From positions 17,643 through 81,642 of the forward strand of contig VWPU01017668.1 of assembly GCA_013398955.1 (NCBI GenBank): 64,000 bases of DNA. The letters run 5' to 3'. This document shows positions 35,703 to 48,502 of the stretch, in pieces. The translations under genes and the position numbers were made by a program. The notes below the pieces were generated by a model that saw only the letters and a program-made list of their open reading frames with translations, was not told the DNA's origin and did not search any database. Origin of the DNA: Callaeas wilsoni. Taxonomy: Eukaryota; Chordata; Aves; Passeriformes; Callaeidae. Every line of letters begins with the position of its first letter. The first letter of the stretch is position 1.

Positions 35703-36235
35703 TGTTGTGGTTAAGGAATGGTACTCCCCTGTTTGGTGCCCCCCAATTTAGACTCTCCAAACCACACTGCTGGTTGCATGCTCCCCCTCCCCCTCTCCCT
35801 GCCCCCCTGCACCGAGCTGGAGAGGAGAATTGAAGGCACAAAAGGCAATGATCACAGATCGAGGTAAGAACAATTTACTGGAAACAGCAATGAGATCAGA
35901 AAACAAACAGTAACAGCAACAATATTACTAACAAAAGAGTACAAAAGAGGGAGTGATTCACACGCAAAAATGCTCACCAGGAGCTTGACCTGACCACAGC
36001 CACACCACCCTGACCAGTCTCGCCAGCTTGGAACCAGCACCACCCAGCCACTCCATCTGCCTCAGGAGCAGCACCACTCTTACTCAACCAGAAGGAAGCT
36101 CTTCTCCCTGGAAGAAAGTCCCTTTCTCCACCCCTGGCAATGAGGTGAGGTGGTATAGAATAACTTCCATGTCCTAGTCATGTCCCCTCCTGACTACTGC
36201 AAAAAATTAACCCTATCATAGCCAGAACCAGGACA
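35703..36235 (-). mobile_element. Solitary ERV LTR
   Basis: Read on the minus strand this begins TGTCCTGGTTCTGGCTATGA and continues 'tagggttaattttttgcag', the U3 start of a common bird ERV LTR. It ends 'ggtaccattccttaaccac' type sequence closing in AACCACAACA. It is about 533 bp with TG and CA termini and no retroviral genes beside it. The bases flanking each end (gatgt on the left, gacat on the right) would make only a poor 5-bp target duplication. The U5 part carries a C-rich run that is a G-quadruplex motif in the sense of the element. Confidence 0.9.
35783..35807 (-). other. G-quadruplex motif inside LTR U5
   Basis: C-runs at 35783-35787, 35789-35793, 35797-35799 and 35802-35807 are separated by 1 to 3 bases. 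On the minus strand, the sense of the LTR, this reads as four G-runs with short loops. Confidence 0.7.
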
Positions 36236-37030
36236 GACATCCTGGAACTAACTGCCTGTATTTGGCGTCACCTTATTGCAGCAGTGTGAGAAATCCAATG
36301 TATCCCACTGGCAAGGCATGCTCAGAAAGAGTAGACTATTACCTACAGTACTGCTGGATAAGATGTGCACAGGAATTCTGGAGTGGCTATTGCATTGTAA
36401 ATCCACATGCTCGTTTATCCTCCCATACTACATCTGTCTAGTCAGACCCTTAGATTTATTAAATGAATTCTGGGTAAGAGCGGTTATAGTATGTATAAGG
36501 ACATTTGACTGTGTTTAAAAGTCCTGCATGAAATTCACAGCATAGTACCTAACCAAAATTTACATCAGTGGGACTTGGATGTAACTTTTTATTTGCATCA
36601 GAATCCTTACAGAGAGGTGAACTTCTGCTGTGAGATAGGCTGATATTTACTGAACTCGCTTTTCACTTGTCTCGGTCACATTGCAAGCCATTTAAAAGAC
36701 ATCTTTTTTGCATTTCTGAGCACAGGAGCAAGTGCTGCAGCTTCATGCATTATTGAAAAGTGTGGTCTCGGCTCGTACAATATAGCAGGGATCCAAATGA
36801 TCTCCAGACACCAGCTTTTTATATACACACAGGCGGGTCAAAAATGAGGTTCCAGAAAGGTATAAAAGTGAAAGGACTGAAAGCAAATGCAGAACATAAA
36901 TAAAAACTTGGGCTTATGCAAAAATGAACAAATTTTTACTGGGGAGGCAGCAGATGAAAATACCAGGCTTTAGAAGTTCAAGTGACCTCTAAATTCATTT
37001 TTGTGATAATCTCAGCTGGCCAGGCACTCA

Positions 37031-37060
37031 CTCCCTCCCTCCCTCTCTCTCTCTCTCTCT
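37031..37060. repeat. (CTCC)n/(CT)n microsatellite
   Basis: Three CTCC units followed by about nine CT units. It is pyrimidine-only on the plus strand. Confidence 0.9.
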
Positions 37061-40000
37061 CAGCTTCTTCTCTGGAAGCTATTTTGCTCTGTGTATAACT
37101 ATTGAATGTTCTTTGAAGCAGAACCTCAGTAACCCATTTCCTGGTTGAATGCTCTCACCTGAAGGTCATATTTAGTCATCCATTCCCTTCACCTGACCTG
37201 TGCTATAATGAAGAAAAGCCTGAAAAGGTATTTAATAGCCAATGGAAATGCTTTAGTGTGAGAGAATTGAGGTTCTTGGCCCCTTTAGGAAAAGATCGAG
37301 GTGCCACTTCGGGAGACTTTATGTCCTGTTTTTCTCCTTCTGGTACCAGTTATGTATGTTAATTCAACAAAGTGAGGTAGGAAAAGGACCTGTGTGTGCA
37401 AAGTGACAAATCCCAACACGAAACACAGATTTCTGTCAAGGGGAGGAGGTAATGAAGTGTTGAAACAAAGTGTAAAAGCAAATCCTTCCCCTTCAGGTCA
37501 TGACTGGATGCCTCCTCTGGAAGTTCTGTTTTAAACAGAAGAGATGGGGCTTAATAAAGGCGCAACTGGGTGAAATGTAGGGGTCAGTACTATGGAAGAG
37601 TTCAGATTAGATCTAAAGCTATGTCACTGAATTCATGACAGAGTTTGCTTCCCAGTGACGGCAGGAGTTATTTCATGTGAGACAAATGTGTGCATTTGAG
37701 GTTTTGGAAATCTTCTCTTTTCCCAAGCAGGAAAGGATTTTCAAAAATTTATTTTTACTTTTCTCTTCCCATTAAGAACAAACAAACAAACAAAAGCACC
37801 CAAACCCAGAACTAACTCTGGTATATCCCAGCAGCTAGACCAAGTTCTTTCCCTCTCCAAGATTTTCCAAATGCGTGTTCCCTCATGAGCTTCCCCTTTC
37901 TTGTGCATCAGCTTGAGCACTGATACAGCCACATACTGTGCTGTTCACTCATTTGCTGGCATATAATGTTCCCTGGGTTTGTGGTAACTCAGTGGTCACT
38001 GAAAATTCTCTTCACAACTCTGTCTATTTGTCTTTCCATGTATTTTTGCTAACTGGGCCTGGAAAAGTACCATCTACAGGCATGCTGCTGTATACCTATA
38101 AAATATTCATACTAAGATTGACAAGTCAGTGTAGCTGGGCCCTAAGTTAAGCCAGTAATACTCTTTTAAGATTCTGGTAAATATACCAGGGGCTTTTGTT
38201 ATCCGCTTTGTTTTTTTCAAGTGTTAGTTCTACACACATATGAGATGGGTAAGCCAGACTTTTTGTTTAAGATGTGCTACATTATTTCCATAAATCTTAC
38301 ATTGTTGGCCGTTTAAATTATTATGAGCCAAGGTCCCTGGCACTAGAGGCTACACACTACAATGAAACGTGTTCGTATTTTCTGTGTTTATGAATCTAAA
38401 TTATGACAGGGTACTTTTTTTCTCCTCTGTCTCATGTTTTTTCTCCTCAGAGCACTCCACTGTGGATATTCACAGATGGGCTAATAACAATCGCAATGGT
38501 TGCCTATTTGTCACCCTGTCATGGGTTGCCAGAGATTCTTTATTTGTGCTATTAAAAACATACAAATAAAAACCACCTTTTAGTTGTCTGATAGTCCTCC
38601 TTGAAGGCCTATTTAATTTCCAGAGAGGCATTGAAAAAATCAAGTTTTTACTACTTATAAAGAATGAGAAAGAAACTTCTTTCCTGCTTAATTGTAACTG
38701 ATCTAGATATGCTTTCTGCAGACCTGCCACACATAGCGCTTATGCAGTGTGTTTCCTTCCTTTATCCAAAGGTAGCCTATGAGGGCAGTTCAGATCACAG
38801 CCAAGCAATGAAGAACAAGTGACACAATGTGCTCACCTGTTTGACAATATCTTTATCTATGTCACCTGTGTGTTACAGGATTTTCTCTTCTTGAGCTTTT
38901 CTAGCGCAAAAGTTTTTCCTACTTTTATCAAGCAGGTGGCTTTGCCTTTTTTTTCTCCCACATTTCCAGCAGTTCATCTCCAACTTTTACCATTGAAGCA
39001 ATGACTTTCAGGTCCTAAAATAGAAACTAGTTCCTAGTAGAAAGGAACATGTACCCAGCCATTGCAAGACAAGGTGCAATGTTGCATATGAAATCACAGG
39101 TAAAACCCGAGTATGTAGCCCCCGGCAATTCTCCCAAGCAGGACTTACTTGGCAGCCTGTGCTTCACATCTTAGTTTTCTCAAAAACATCCTGAGAGGTT
39201 TTCACAGATTACAAGTTATGAAAACTTTACTCTCCTACCTGTGGTGCTGATATGTGTAGCACCACACTCACACCTGTATGCTGAGCCTGGGTATTTGCTT
39301 GGCAAGTATCTTCAAAATACCTGTGCAGCTGGATCCAGTCCTCTCCCTGCCAACACACGTCTCCTGTGGCTTTGTTCAGAGCACAAGGAAAGTTTTCAGG
39401 GCAGGGAATATATTTCTCTTTGTTTTCAGACCACACATAGAAAAATGGAGCTGATCTTGGCTGGAGGTAATAGGTCAGGTCACGACAGAAACAGGGAATG
39501 CTTGTAGTAGCTACCAATGTAATTCTCCTACCTTGTGGCTGGACTTTACAGAAAGCTTCAAAGTTTTTCCACAGTGCCATCTTCTAGGATCCTAATAAAT
39601 TATGCACACTTGCTGGAGTTGGCTATCTGATACTCTCCCTTCTGGTGCTCTCTTACAAAATTACTTCCTCTGGGAACTTTTAGTAATGGAAGACATGGCC
39701 AAGATGAAGTGAGAGCTTGCTAATTGGTAGTGATGGTCTACTGAAGCACTAAGTAATCTTACTATATACTGTTTTTCTCAGATCTCGTTTCTATCTAAAA
39801 TTGCTGCTATGTCTCCAGCTGGAAAGTAGAGCTTGTCTCAAAGAAGATGCACTTTTCCCACGTTCTACAATTGATTACTCATTACAATAAGTATAGGCAC
39901 CACACTTTCAGAGTTCTGTCCCTGTTACAATCCGCTGTTCACATTCATGCTAATGTGGCCATTTTGCTTAGGGTTTGCTGTGTGCAAGTGATAAAAGACA

Positions 40001-42995
40001 TTAATGTTTCCCTGGAGTAGCTAATGGGCTCTTTCATAATTTGCATGTCCCCTGTTGGCATTGGCTGACTTGTGGTTCAGGATGGGCACTCCTTCAGCTT
40101 CACAAGAGGCATAATATTATTTTGCTAAATATAATGACACTAAGGGGACTGAGTTCCTTGGAGCTGAGATTCCACGGAATTATAAAATCTGATCACCAGT
40201 TAGAGATGTCAATCATGACATGTAAAAAAGGGCAAAAGACAGGTAAGCACCCTCAGTCTTGCACATGAAAGAACAAGCAGGTAAATGTGGAGCACAGTCC
40301 TGTAGACTCAATCCTAAACTGTTTCACACAGCTGAACCAACCCAGCTAATGAGCAGCTGTTCCAGCCCTGCTGAGTGCTGCTCCCAGTCCAGGGACACCC
40401 AGAAGGCCTCAGCTTGTACTGAAATGCTTCAGACCCTTATGTAGACCAGACAGACCTGAAAAATGAGGTGGCCAGTCCTTTGAGGATCAAAAAACTATGG
40501 TTTCTTTTATAGACATTAGTCACAGTTGTTCTGTTGCACATGGTTAGTAAGTTCAGTAATAACAGACAAGTGGCTGATGTGTCCTGTGGTGGTTGTCCTT
40601 GGTATATACTTACTTTTGACATTCAGGGTAATCTTAAGCATGTTTTAAATGTCAGAAAAAGAGGTACCATGAAACGTCAAGGCAGTTCATCTATAGCTTA
40701 ACTCTTTTATTAATTTTAAATGCTTTCATCCTACTGTAATGATCTTTTATTCACTTCACCTTACCTTTCTGTCCATCAGAAATCATATTTGCTTAGCAAT
40801 GATTATTTTTATATGCTTGAAATTTCAAGTCTTGGCATCGTTTGGGAGCCGCCCTGTGTGGGCACAGCATGGTGTATGCACATGTGAGCTGCTCTAGCTC
40901 ACAGACACCCTCAAATGGGAATAACTCAAAGATAGTTGTGTAGTGAAAGTTGCAGCAGCTTCTGCTGGCTAATACAGGGCTACTTGTAAGGCTTCCCTAA
41001 ACCTCAGTGGGGCTAAGGAATCGCTGAGTCGCTATGAATTGCAGTGCAGGATTTACCACCCGCTGTAATGTGCCTTCCTGCTTCTTGGCCTGCTGTTCTT
41101 CAACATCCTTCCCCATGCTTTCTTGTCTGTCTTTTCAATCAGTCTGGGGTTTCTGTCTTCCTTGCTGCTCTCCGGCTCCCAAGATACTGTCTGTATTTTC
41201 CCCCACAAGAGGCCTGGACAAAGGCTACAATGGGGTTTTTATTTCTGGGGAGACTAGTTTATGGAAGCCTGTGCTGTAAAGATGCATAGTCTCTACTGAA
41301 GCAGTGTGTGTGCCAGGGATAGGAGTAGTTTGTCTTGGATGAGCAATATTGGGTGCAGCTGAGATTTAATTTGTTAGCAATGAACTAGTATTTTTGTTGT
41401 TAGTCAGTGATATTATTTTTGTTGTTTAACATTGTATAGTCTGTGATATACCACCCTTTAAGCGTTAAGTTTAGAGGCTCAAGTGCAGAAGATTTTTTGT
41501 TTGCTGAAAAGAAACCCTTTACTGTTCTAGATTTAATGGTAAATAGCTTTTTAAACTATGAACTGGCACTGGGGAAAGGTGGTGTATTAAAATCATCTCA
41601 GTGTGGCAATTGTAAATGACCAAGGCAGCAAACAGTGGCAGGATCTCAGGCACCAAAAATATTCCAGTATCCACAATATTCATCCAGCCATGTGCATGTC
41701 TCCCCAGGGGAAAGTGGTGGTGCTGTCCTAAGGGCTCTCCTTGGCTTGCCCAGGCAGAGTGATGGAGGAGAGCTCACGTCCTTACGGGCCGAATGGGGAA
41801 TGTGGGAGTCACAGTGGTGTGTGGGGAAGGGCAGACTGTGCTTTGGAAGCCGGAGAGAGGGAAGGGGAGTATCAAAACACGTTGCAAGCTCCTACCAGCA
41901 TCAGATCTCAGGGCTCCAGGGGGATCAGATTGACTGGAAGAAAGAGTGAAAGAGAGAGAAAGAGACTTGCATCTTCCTGCAGCACACCAAAATCCATGTC
42001 GTACAGGCTAAATGGAGTTGTGACATTTGGCGGAGGCACAGTCCAGTACCAGTCTGATGGTTTCACCAAGCAGTAGACAATGTTGTGTTCGACCCATTAC
42101 TTTTCACCGTGGTTCTCACTGTGTTCAGAGATATTCACTGGGGGGAACAGCTTCTTGATGCATCATTGCTTTTTAGGGATGCTTCAGTGGGACTGAGACA
42201 GAATTCCTTGACTTATTCTACAGCAGTGAGTTTATGGCATAAGTAGAGAAGAAATGCCCGTGAGGCACTATTATACTCACCTTCCAGGTGATGGATTGGT
42301 TTTTCCAGCCACAAGGCCCATTGAAGGGAGATCAGAAGATAATTGACTGTCAAGCTTTTGAGCAATGTTAAGGTCAATTGCTGCAGAGGTCAGTTTATTT
42401 GAACAATGGGCCTGTTTACAAAGGGTTACAGAATGCTAATAATAATTTTTGTTTAAATGGAAGTTCTAATCATTGTCAAGGGAGAATTAACTTTTAAATG
42501 TTAAACTTGAATATCCTTTTGAAATCTGAAGGCTTTTGGTCTAAGATCCAATTTTTTCTATTGCAATGAATGTGAAAGATTTGGAAAAAAAAATTACATG
42601 GAAAATGCCAAAAGTCAATGCTTTGATTGCATGCTAAAAATAATTGATTTTTACCTACAGTCAGTCAGCTGAATTGCGAGTGTGTGCATATGTATTACAT
42701 ACATATATGTATAATTTTTTTCAAATTTCTCAAGGATAGAGAAAATAACTTGTTGGCAATACGTAGAAACATGACTGAGGGAAGTAGCATGACTGGGTTA
42801 ATAGTGTGAAAAAAAAATTGTAATAGTTAGTAAGCAGAAAAGAAGTTAAACTACTCCAATTTCTGAGGCTTCTGTCCTCAAAAGCCATCAGATCGGAGGC
42901 TCAGGACACTGCTGGTCAGGCTCTGGAACAGGCTGGAGCAGCTGTGCTCACAACAAAACCTTAATTTTTTTTTCCTGCAGGGCTCACTGTACCTT

Positions 42996-43042
42996 AAAAA
43001 CAAAAACAAAAACAGCCAAACAAACAAACAAAAAAAAAAAGA
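42996..43042. repeat. A-rich (AAAAAC)n/(CAAA)n tract
   Basis: Units of aaaaac followed by caaa units and then an A-run. It is simple sequence. Confidence 0.85.
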
Positions 43043-45779
43043 GATAAGTCCTTAAGTTATTTTTGCCCACTTCATGTATTAACAGGAAAGCTGTAAGTTC
43101 ACTGAGAACCAAAGTGTTGTCTACTGCATATATTAGATGTTCATACTGCCTTTCTGTTTTCAAATCAAGCTTAGTTCTTAGTGAGATTTCTGGTCAAAAT
43201 CATCAAGATTTCAAGGTTGATCCATTTGTTATGTTCACAAAATATATTCCTTCTACCACTCAAAGTCTTTAGAAAAATCTCAGAGTCCTGCTTCCCGTAA
43301 AATGCTGGAAAGCACTAATTTTGACACACACACACTTACTGAGCCTCCCTACTTCTCTTGCTAGGTGGGGTCTCTGGAAGGGAGAGGAAACCTCTTAAAC
43401 ACACACACACAGAAATTAGTCCTAATTTTTAATTTCTCTTTATTTTTGTGTGTATATGGGGAAGCAGCTCTGATGGGAGCTCCCATGTCTCTCAGCCCAC
43501 CTGTTCTGCAAGAACTCTTTCTTCTTTATCTGTTATTAACACATTTTGTTGAGGGCTCAGTTGACCTAACGTGGTTTTCAGGGAGAGCTGCCACCAGGAC
43601 ACCCCTGGCTGCACAATTCTACAAGCTCAATTCTAAGGATGCCAGTTCCTTTTGTTTACTGTGGCAATAGCTTTGAGTCTCCTGGAGCACTGGGAAGCAT
43701 CGAGCCTGCTTGCCAGTGTACCTGCTGCAGCCAAAACTGGATCCGCAGAGGGAAGAGAGATGCTCAAGAAACCTGAGGAAAATTGCGGTTTATTAGGAAG
43801 AAAACAAATCAGGTCTTGTTCCTTTGGTGGACAGAGCTGGCGTCCAACAGAGCTTTGAACAGCTTACAGAGGAGTGACCATCGGACTGTGTCTGGTGGTA
43901 GGAAGCACGAGCTTCCTTCAAGCAGGTCTCCGTGCTATTTTGCAGGCAGAGGAGAGGGCTGTTCTTGACCTGCTGGTGGTTACAGGACCACGGGAAAGCT
44001 GTGCCCATGCAGAGTGCTGTGCCGTGCTGAAAGAGGGAATATTCACTTGGCATGGCCCCAGCAGCTCAGCCCCTGTGTCAGCTCCTTCTTGTCTGATGTG
44101 GGGCATGCAAGGCAAGGTGGGCTCCCAGAGCAGGTTCACATCTCCTGCAGAATACCAGAAAACCAGATACTTGGATGGATCTTGTCAGTTTAAGAAATAT
44201 GAAAAGCCCTCAGGTTTCTAGCCCTCTTCCACCATCTAAGTGGTTTAAAGAGGTGGTAAAACACATGAAAATCCCTTTCTTCTAATTAATCACTACACTT
44301 GGAAACTAGAAGATTGAATTAGTTCCCTAATATGCCTGAGCAAAGGGAACAATCTATAAAACTTTGATTTTTACATAAGTCTTCATTCTTTTCCTATCCT
44401 ACACACTTCAGTTGGAGCATTCTGACCTACACACTTCAGTTTTATTGCTTTTCTTTCTCTATGATATTTGTGCAAGCTAAAACAACTTTAGGAAGGTAAA
44501 CAGTGCCTCCATATAACTGTTTTGTTTTCTGGTTCTCATGTGCTAACATGCCCTGAATGTTTGTGTTGCATTTTCCTTAAAGGAAATCTTTACTGCTCGG
44601 CTTCCAGTCCAAACAAGTGAGATCCTAAGATACCTGGAGTTTTCCAGAAGAGCTTAGCTGCATAAATATAATTACAAGACAGGAGAAAATGTTCAAGTGC
44701 TTCCCCTATGCCATATTTCTATGAAGAATCCCACATAACTGCTTCTGGGATTCTGGTGAGCAGCTGGCTGTGATCCCTTTCTATATGAGTGCCACCCAAA
44801 TAATAGCAATGAGAAGGGGAATGTGCCCAGTGGATGTAAAGCATATAAGGACTAAGTCCATGATAGTCACAGGCTGAAACAAAAGCACTGTGCTATCTAC
44901 TGCTTCAAGGGAATCTCTGTGGGATGTACAAAGCCAATTCTGTTTGAATTCCTGTGAAAATCCACACCTTAGCTGGGAAAAAAATCATGGGTACCATATG
45001 AATCCAGGTCTGTGCAAGATTCCTGGTAATCTGAAGTCCAAGTCTTTACTTGCAGTGAGAGGTGGTCAAGGGAAGGGGGACGGGAAACATCAAGAATATG
45101 CTGTAATGCAAATCATGCTTTGAGTTTGGTTAAAGCAGTAGCAGCATGTTGCTAAATGTTGCTGCCTCTGCTTCAGTTCATCCATCTCTACTTAATAGCC
45201 TTTTGGCTTGTGTCTGTTAATAGACTTATAAAATATTACTTATCTGATGATAGTAAATATCTGATTATTCTCTGTATGTTCAGACCTTTTTAAACATTTT
45301 GCTGTATTCTAGTCTCTAAATTAACACATTATGGGCATATGTATATCAAGTAGTGTAAGAAAAAAAGTAGTTTTAGCATATCCTCTTCAGCTTTCACAAG
45401 CTTAAATGACGACACAAAATACCAAAAGAGAAACAAGGTTTAGATGGCTACATGATTTATAGAAGGTCACCACAGGCAGAAACAAGAACGAAAGACAGAA
45501 CTTGAGATATGATAAGTGCAGGAGTCTTGTTTTGTTCCCAAGTCCTTAAGCAAGTTTGTCTAGGAAGGGATGAGTTTACCTTGCCTAAATTCTAAGTGCA
45601 CATTGGAAGATACAGTAAGTTTCTATCACATTTGTTGTATTTGAGGTTGAATGTTTTTAAATTACTGTTTTAAAAATCAGGTTGTTAACTGTTGTTTTAC
45701 TGTGTCGGTTTGGTGAACTATTTTTCACACCCTTAGGAGTAGTGGATATCTTGTACACAGGGATGAGCAAACGGCTGTA

Positions 45780-45940
45780 GCAGTGGCTCCTTACTTGCAG
45801 GCAGTAAAACATTATGATGCTCATTTGCAGTACAAATACACAAGCCTGTTCATCACATTGCCCAACGCTAATGCATTTATATGGCTACAAATTCCATTAC
45901 TTTGCGCAACTGAAAGGACAGAGGACTTTGCCAGATAAGG
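45780..45940. promoter_or_regulatory. Candidate conserved non-coding element with C/EBP palindrome
   Basis: It contains TTGCGCAA at 45902-45909, the perfect palindromic C/EBP core. Around it are an octamer-like ATTTGCA ('tcatttgcagtac'), 'gctaatgcatttatatgg' (POU/homeodomain-like), and 'attatgatgc'. The motifs are seen directly; the enhancer role and conservation are inference. Confidence 0.3.
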
Positions 45941-47229
45941 GAGATATCCCAGAGCACTCTTATTAAGAACCTGATGTCAGTCTAGAAAGGGATGGTATAT
46001 CTTGTTTTAAACATTCAACAAACCAAAGCTGGAAAAGAATCAAACTGGAGATGGTTTAAGTTCTGCTTCTGGGCATAGGCAGATTGCCATAGAAAGGCAG
46101 AGGAGTAATTGTCTGCTAAGCAAACCTCATCTCTGGAACAAGCGTAGCTTCTTCAGAAAATAATGATATAAAACTCAGACTATTCTTCTTCTACTCACTG
46201 AAGAATGAGAACTCTTATATACTGCAGGAGGTTGTTCTAAAGGTAGTTTTATTGAAGATAAGCTTTCAAAATATTCCTATAAATTTCTTTTTAAGACAGT
46301 CAAGTGGAGCCTGGAATTTTTCTATGGTAGTATTCATTTTAAAATATCACTAAAATCAGAGGGCATAGATTTGCCAGTCTCACGGTGTTCTGATGGCAGA
46401 GACTTGGCTGTGTTCAGCATTTAGAGGAAAGGCTTTCCTAGAAGGCTTCTGTTCCAGAGGCTGATCCAATCCTGGCTATGACCAAGGGTGACTCCTATGG
46501 ACTGTGGATGTGAAGGAGGCAGTTCTTCCACCTACCTGGAAGATCGCAGATAGGGTAATACTGAGTCTAAAGGCAGCTGGATCTGAGCAGAATTGGTAAG
46601 CAACATAGAGTCAGGAGGGCTGGAGCAGAGATAAGGAGCTCTGGAAAGGCAGTTTTAGGGATCTTTGTGCAGGCAGTTTGCTCTGAGCAAAAGCTGGTGC
46701 CTCTTAACATGATTGCAAGGGTACAGCTCTCACTATGCCAGCTAAAGGTCTGAGTTCCTCAGCCCAGCTTTTTCCAAGCTCTGCTGGGCACAAGCAGGGC
46801 CAGCAGAATATGCATGCAGGCGTAGTGTTTTGCAATTCCTCCAAATGACTCATGAGCCAGTGATGGGCTAGCGTGGGGGGAAAGGAGAAAGAGGGAAGCA
46901 AGTTAAAAGGGTAGCTTAGAACTGAGAGGGAGTCGTGTAACCAAAAATAGGAATCTTCTACTATTTTTCCTGTTTCTCAGCTAGAACACAGCCACAACCC
47001 ATTGGAGCCAAAGTTGTCAAAGCCCCTCTGAAAATGCTTCTGGGTACCCACTGCATCAGTAGGTACTTAGTGACACCCAGGGACACTTCGGCACTTTTGC
47101 CTTGCTGCAGATGACATAGAGTCACTTTTGAAAAATCCCTTCTTTGTCAGTGAAAATAAAGGCTGCGAGAGTGGTTTAATTTGTGTCTTTATTTTCCTGG
47201 TTGGTAAAGAGAAGCCTTGAAAGAGACTC

Positions 47230-47500
47230 GAGAGTGAAGCAGAATAATCAAGCAACTCATTGATCTAAAGTTAATCTGCTGCAACTGCCTCAGCAAATGC
47301 TAAAAATGGCCTCCTTTGCTCCTTTCTATAACTGAGGAAACGGCTTCTGCCAATATCCCTCTAACACCAGCAGCCCTTGGCGCTTTTGTTGAACACGCTC
47401 TGTGTTTGAACAGATCAAATGAAACTCATTTGTTGTTATTGTTTAAGATTAAGCTGTACTTATGGAATTACCGCGGCATTATTAGGCCAGTTTCCTAGAA
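47230..47500. promoter_or_regulatory. Candidate conserved non-coding element, SOX/MAF-like motifs
   Basis: It includes 'ctcagcaaatgctaaaaat' (MAF half-site-like), 'catttgttgttattgtttaa' (repeated SOX-like ATTGTT) and 'aattaccgcggcattatt'. A 60-codon plus-strand frame crosses it but has no start or splice support. The call rests on motif density only. Confidence 0.25.
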
Positions 47501-47805
47501 CACAAAGAGAATGAAAAACAAAAACTAAAAAGAAGAGGAAATTCTGTTTATTTTTTGTTTTAGAACTCAGTACTGAGCTTTGAGTTTTTTCTGCTGTTCT
47601 CAGTAGTGAATTATACAGCATTGTATTCTTCAAAGAAGTACCAAGAATTTGCATTAAAAACATTATAGTTGTTATACGAAGGTACTAGGTACTATACAAA
47701 GCATTCAAAATGTTTCCAAAATGCTTAGAAAAGTGAGTTTCTGGTGAAAAATAAGAGCTAATCATGCCTTTTAGCTCTGGGCTCTGATATGGAATCTGTG
47801 CAAGC

Positions 47806-47865
47806 ATGAGCAGGTCACTTAAACAGACTATCTACTGCTCCATCTGCAAAATGAAGCTGTTGAGT
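47806..47865 (+). mobile_element. MIR/CORE-SINE remnant
   Basis: The sequence 'gagcaggtcacttaaac', then 'tgctccatctgcaaaatgaa', resembles the MIR stretch 'gcaagtcacttaacc' followed by 'cctcatctgtaaaatgggg'. It is short and decayed. Confidence 0.5.
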
Positions 47866-48080
47866 GCATCAAACTACCCAGGAAAGCCAGAAAATATATC
47901 TGTAGGCAAAATGTTTGGTGCTGACCCGCTGGGATTTATGCAAGCTGAATTTTCTTTTGTGCTTTCACTGATGGAAAGCATTTCTGCCAAGCCATCAGAA
48001 GCCATAATTTTCTTAAATGAAAACTCATCAGTCCTCTAAGTCATCATTGAAAATGTGCTGTGGCTCACAACTAGTATTTT

Positions 48081-48502
48081 CATAGAATCTAAGAGCGATT
48101 CAGGTTGGAAGGGAACATGGAAGGGAACATGGAGGGGCTCTAGTCCAGCTTCCTGCTTAAAGCAAGCCCAACAGTGAATTCAGAGCACACTGCTCAGGGC
48201 CTTGTCCAGTCAGAGATTGAGAACCTACACATCCTGTCTTGGCCCCTGGCCCGCTGATGTGTCATTCTCACAGGGATTTCCCACACCTCACACACACCTT
48301 ATGTCCAGTCAGAGCCTCACCAGCTCCAATTTGTGCCCATGTCTGTTGTTCTCCCATTGCACATTTCTGCAACAAGCTCATCTCCACCTCTCAGTCACTT
48401 TCCCCAAGGTTCTAGGGGGCTGCTCTTAGGTCTCATCCAAGACACCCCTTCCCAGGGCTGAAGAAGACCCAATCCCACACCCTGTCCTTACAGGCCAAGT
48501 CC
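48081..48502 (-). mobile_element. CR1 LINE, 3' part (left of nested LTR)
   Basis: The 3' part of a CR1 on the minus strand. It starts with 'catagaatctaagagcgatt' (terminal repeat) and 'caggttggaagggaacatgg' (followed by a small local duplication of 'ggaagggaacat'). It continues with 'agcttcctgcttaaagcaag' and 'cagggccttgtccagtcag', and toward the right shows 'cttcccagggctgaagaaga', the CR1 segment normally reading 'cccaggctgaacaa'. It is interrupted at 48,503 by an LTR and resumes at 48,844. Confidence 0.9.
48497..48502. repeat. Target-site duplication, left copy (AAGTCC)
   Basis: AAGTCC precedes the LTR terminus TGTGGG and is repeated exactly at 48844-48849 after the other terminus. Confidence 0.85.

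Larger units (their letters stand above)
36236..47805. other. Unique non-coding sequence
   Basis: This is the longest stretch without a recognised transposable element. It holds simple repeats (37031-37060, 42996-43042), a possible exon on the minus strand at 39274-39460 (see findings), a moderately GC-rich part at 43560-44200, and two conserved-looking blocks (45780-45940 and 47230-47500). A 16-base unit 'cctacacacttcagtt' is repeated at 44398 and 44426. Open frames up to about 117 codons have no recognised domain. Confidence 0.5.

Noticed and set aside
42890..42950. CR1-like phrase 'ctggaacaggctgg'
   Set aside because: Too short, and the neighbouring CR1 landmarks are missing.
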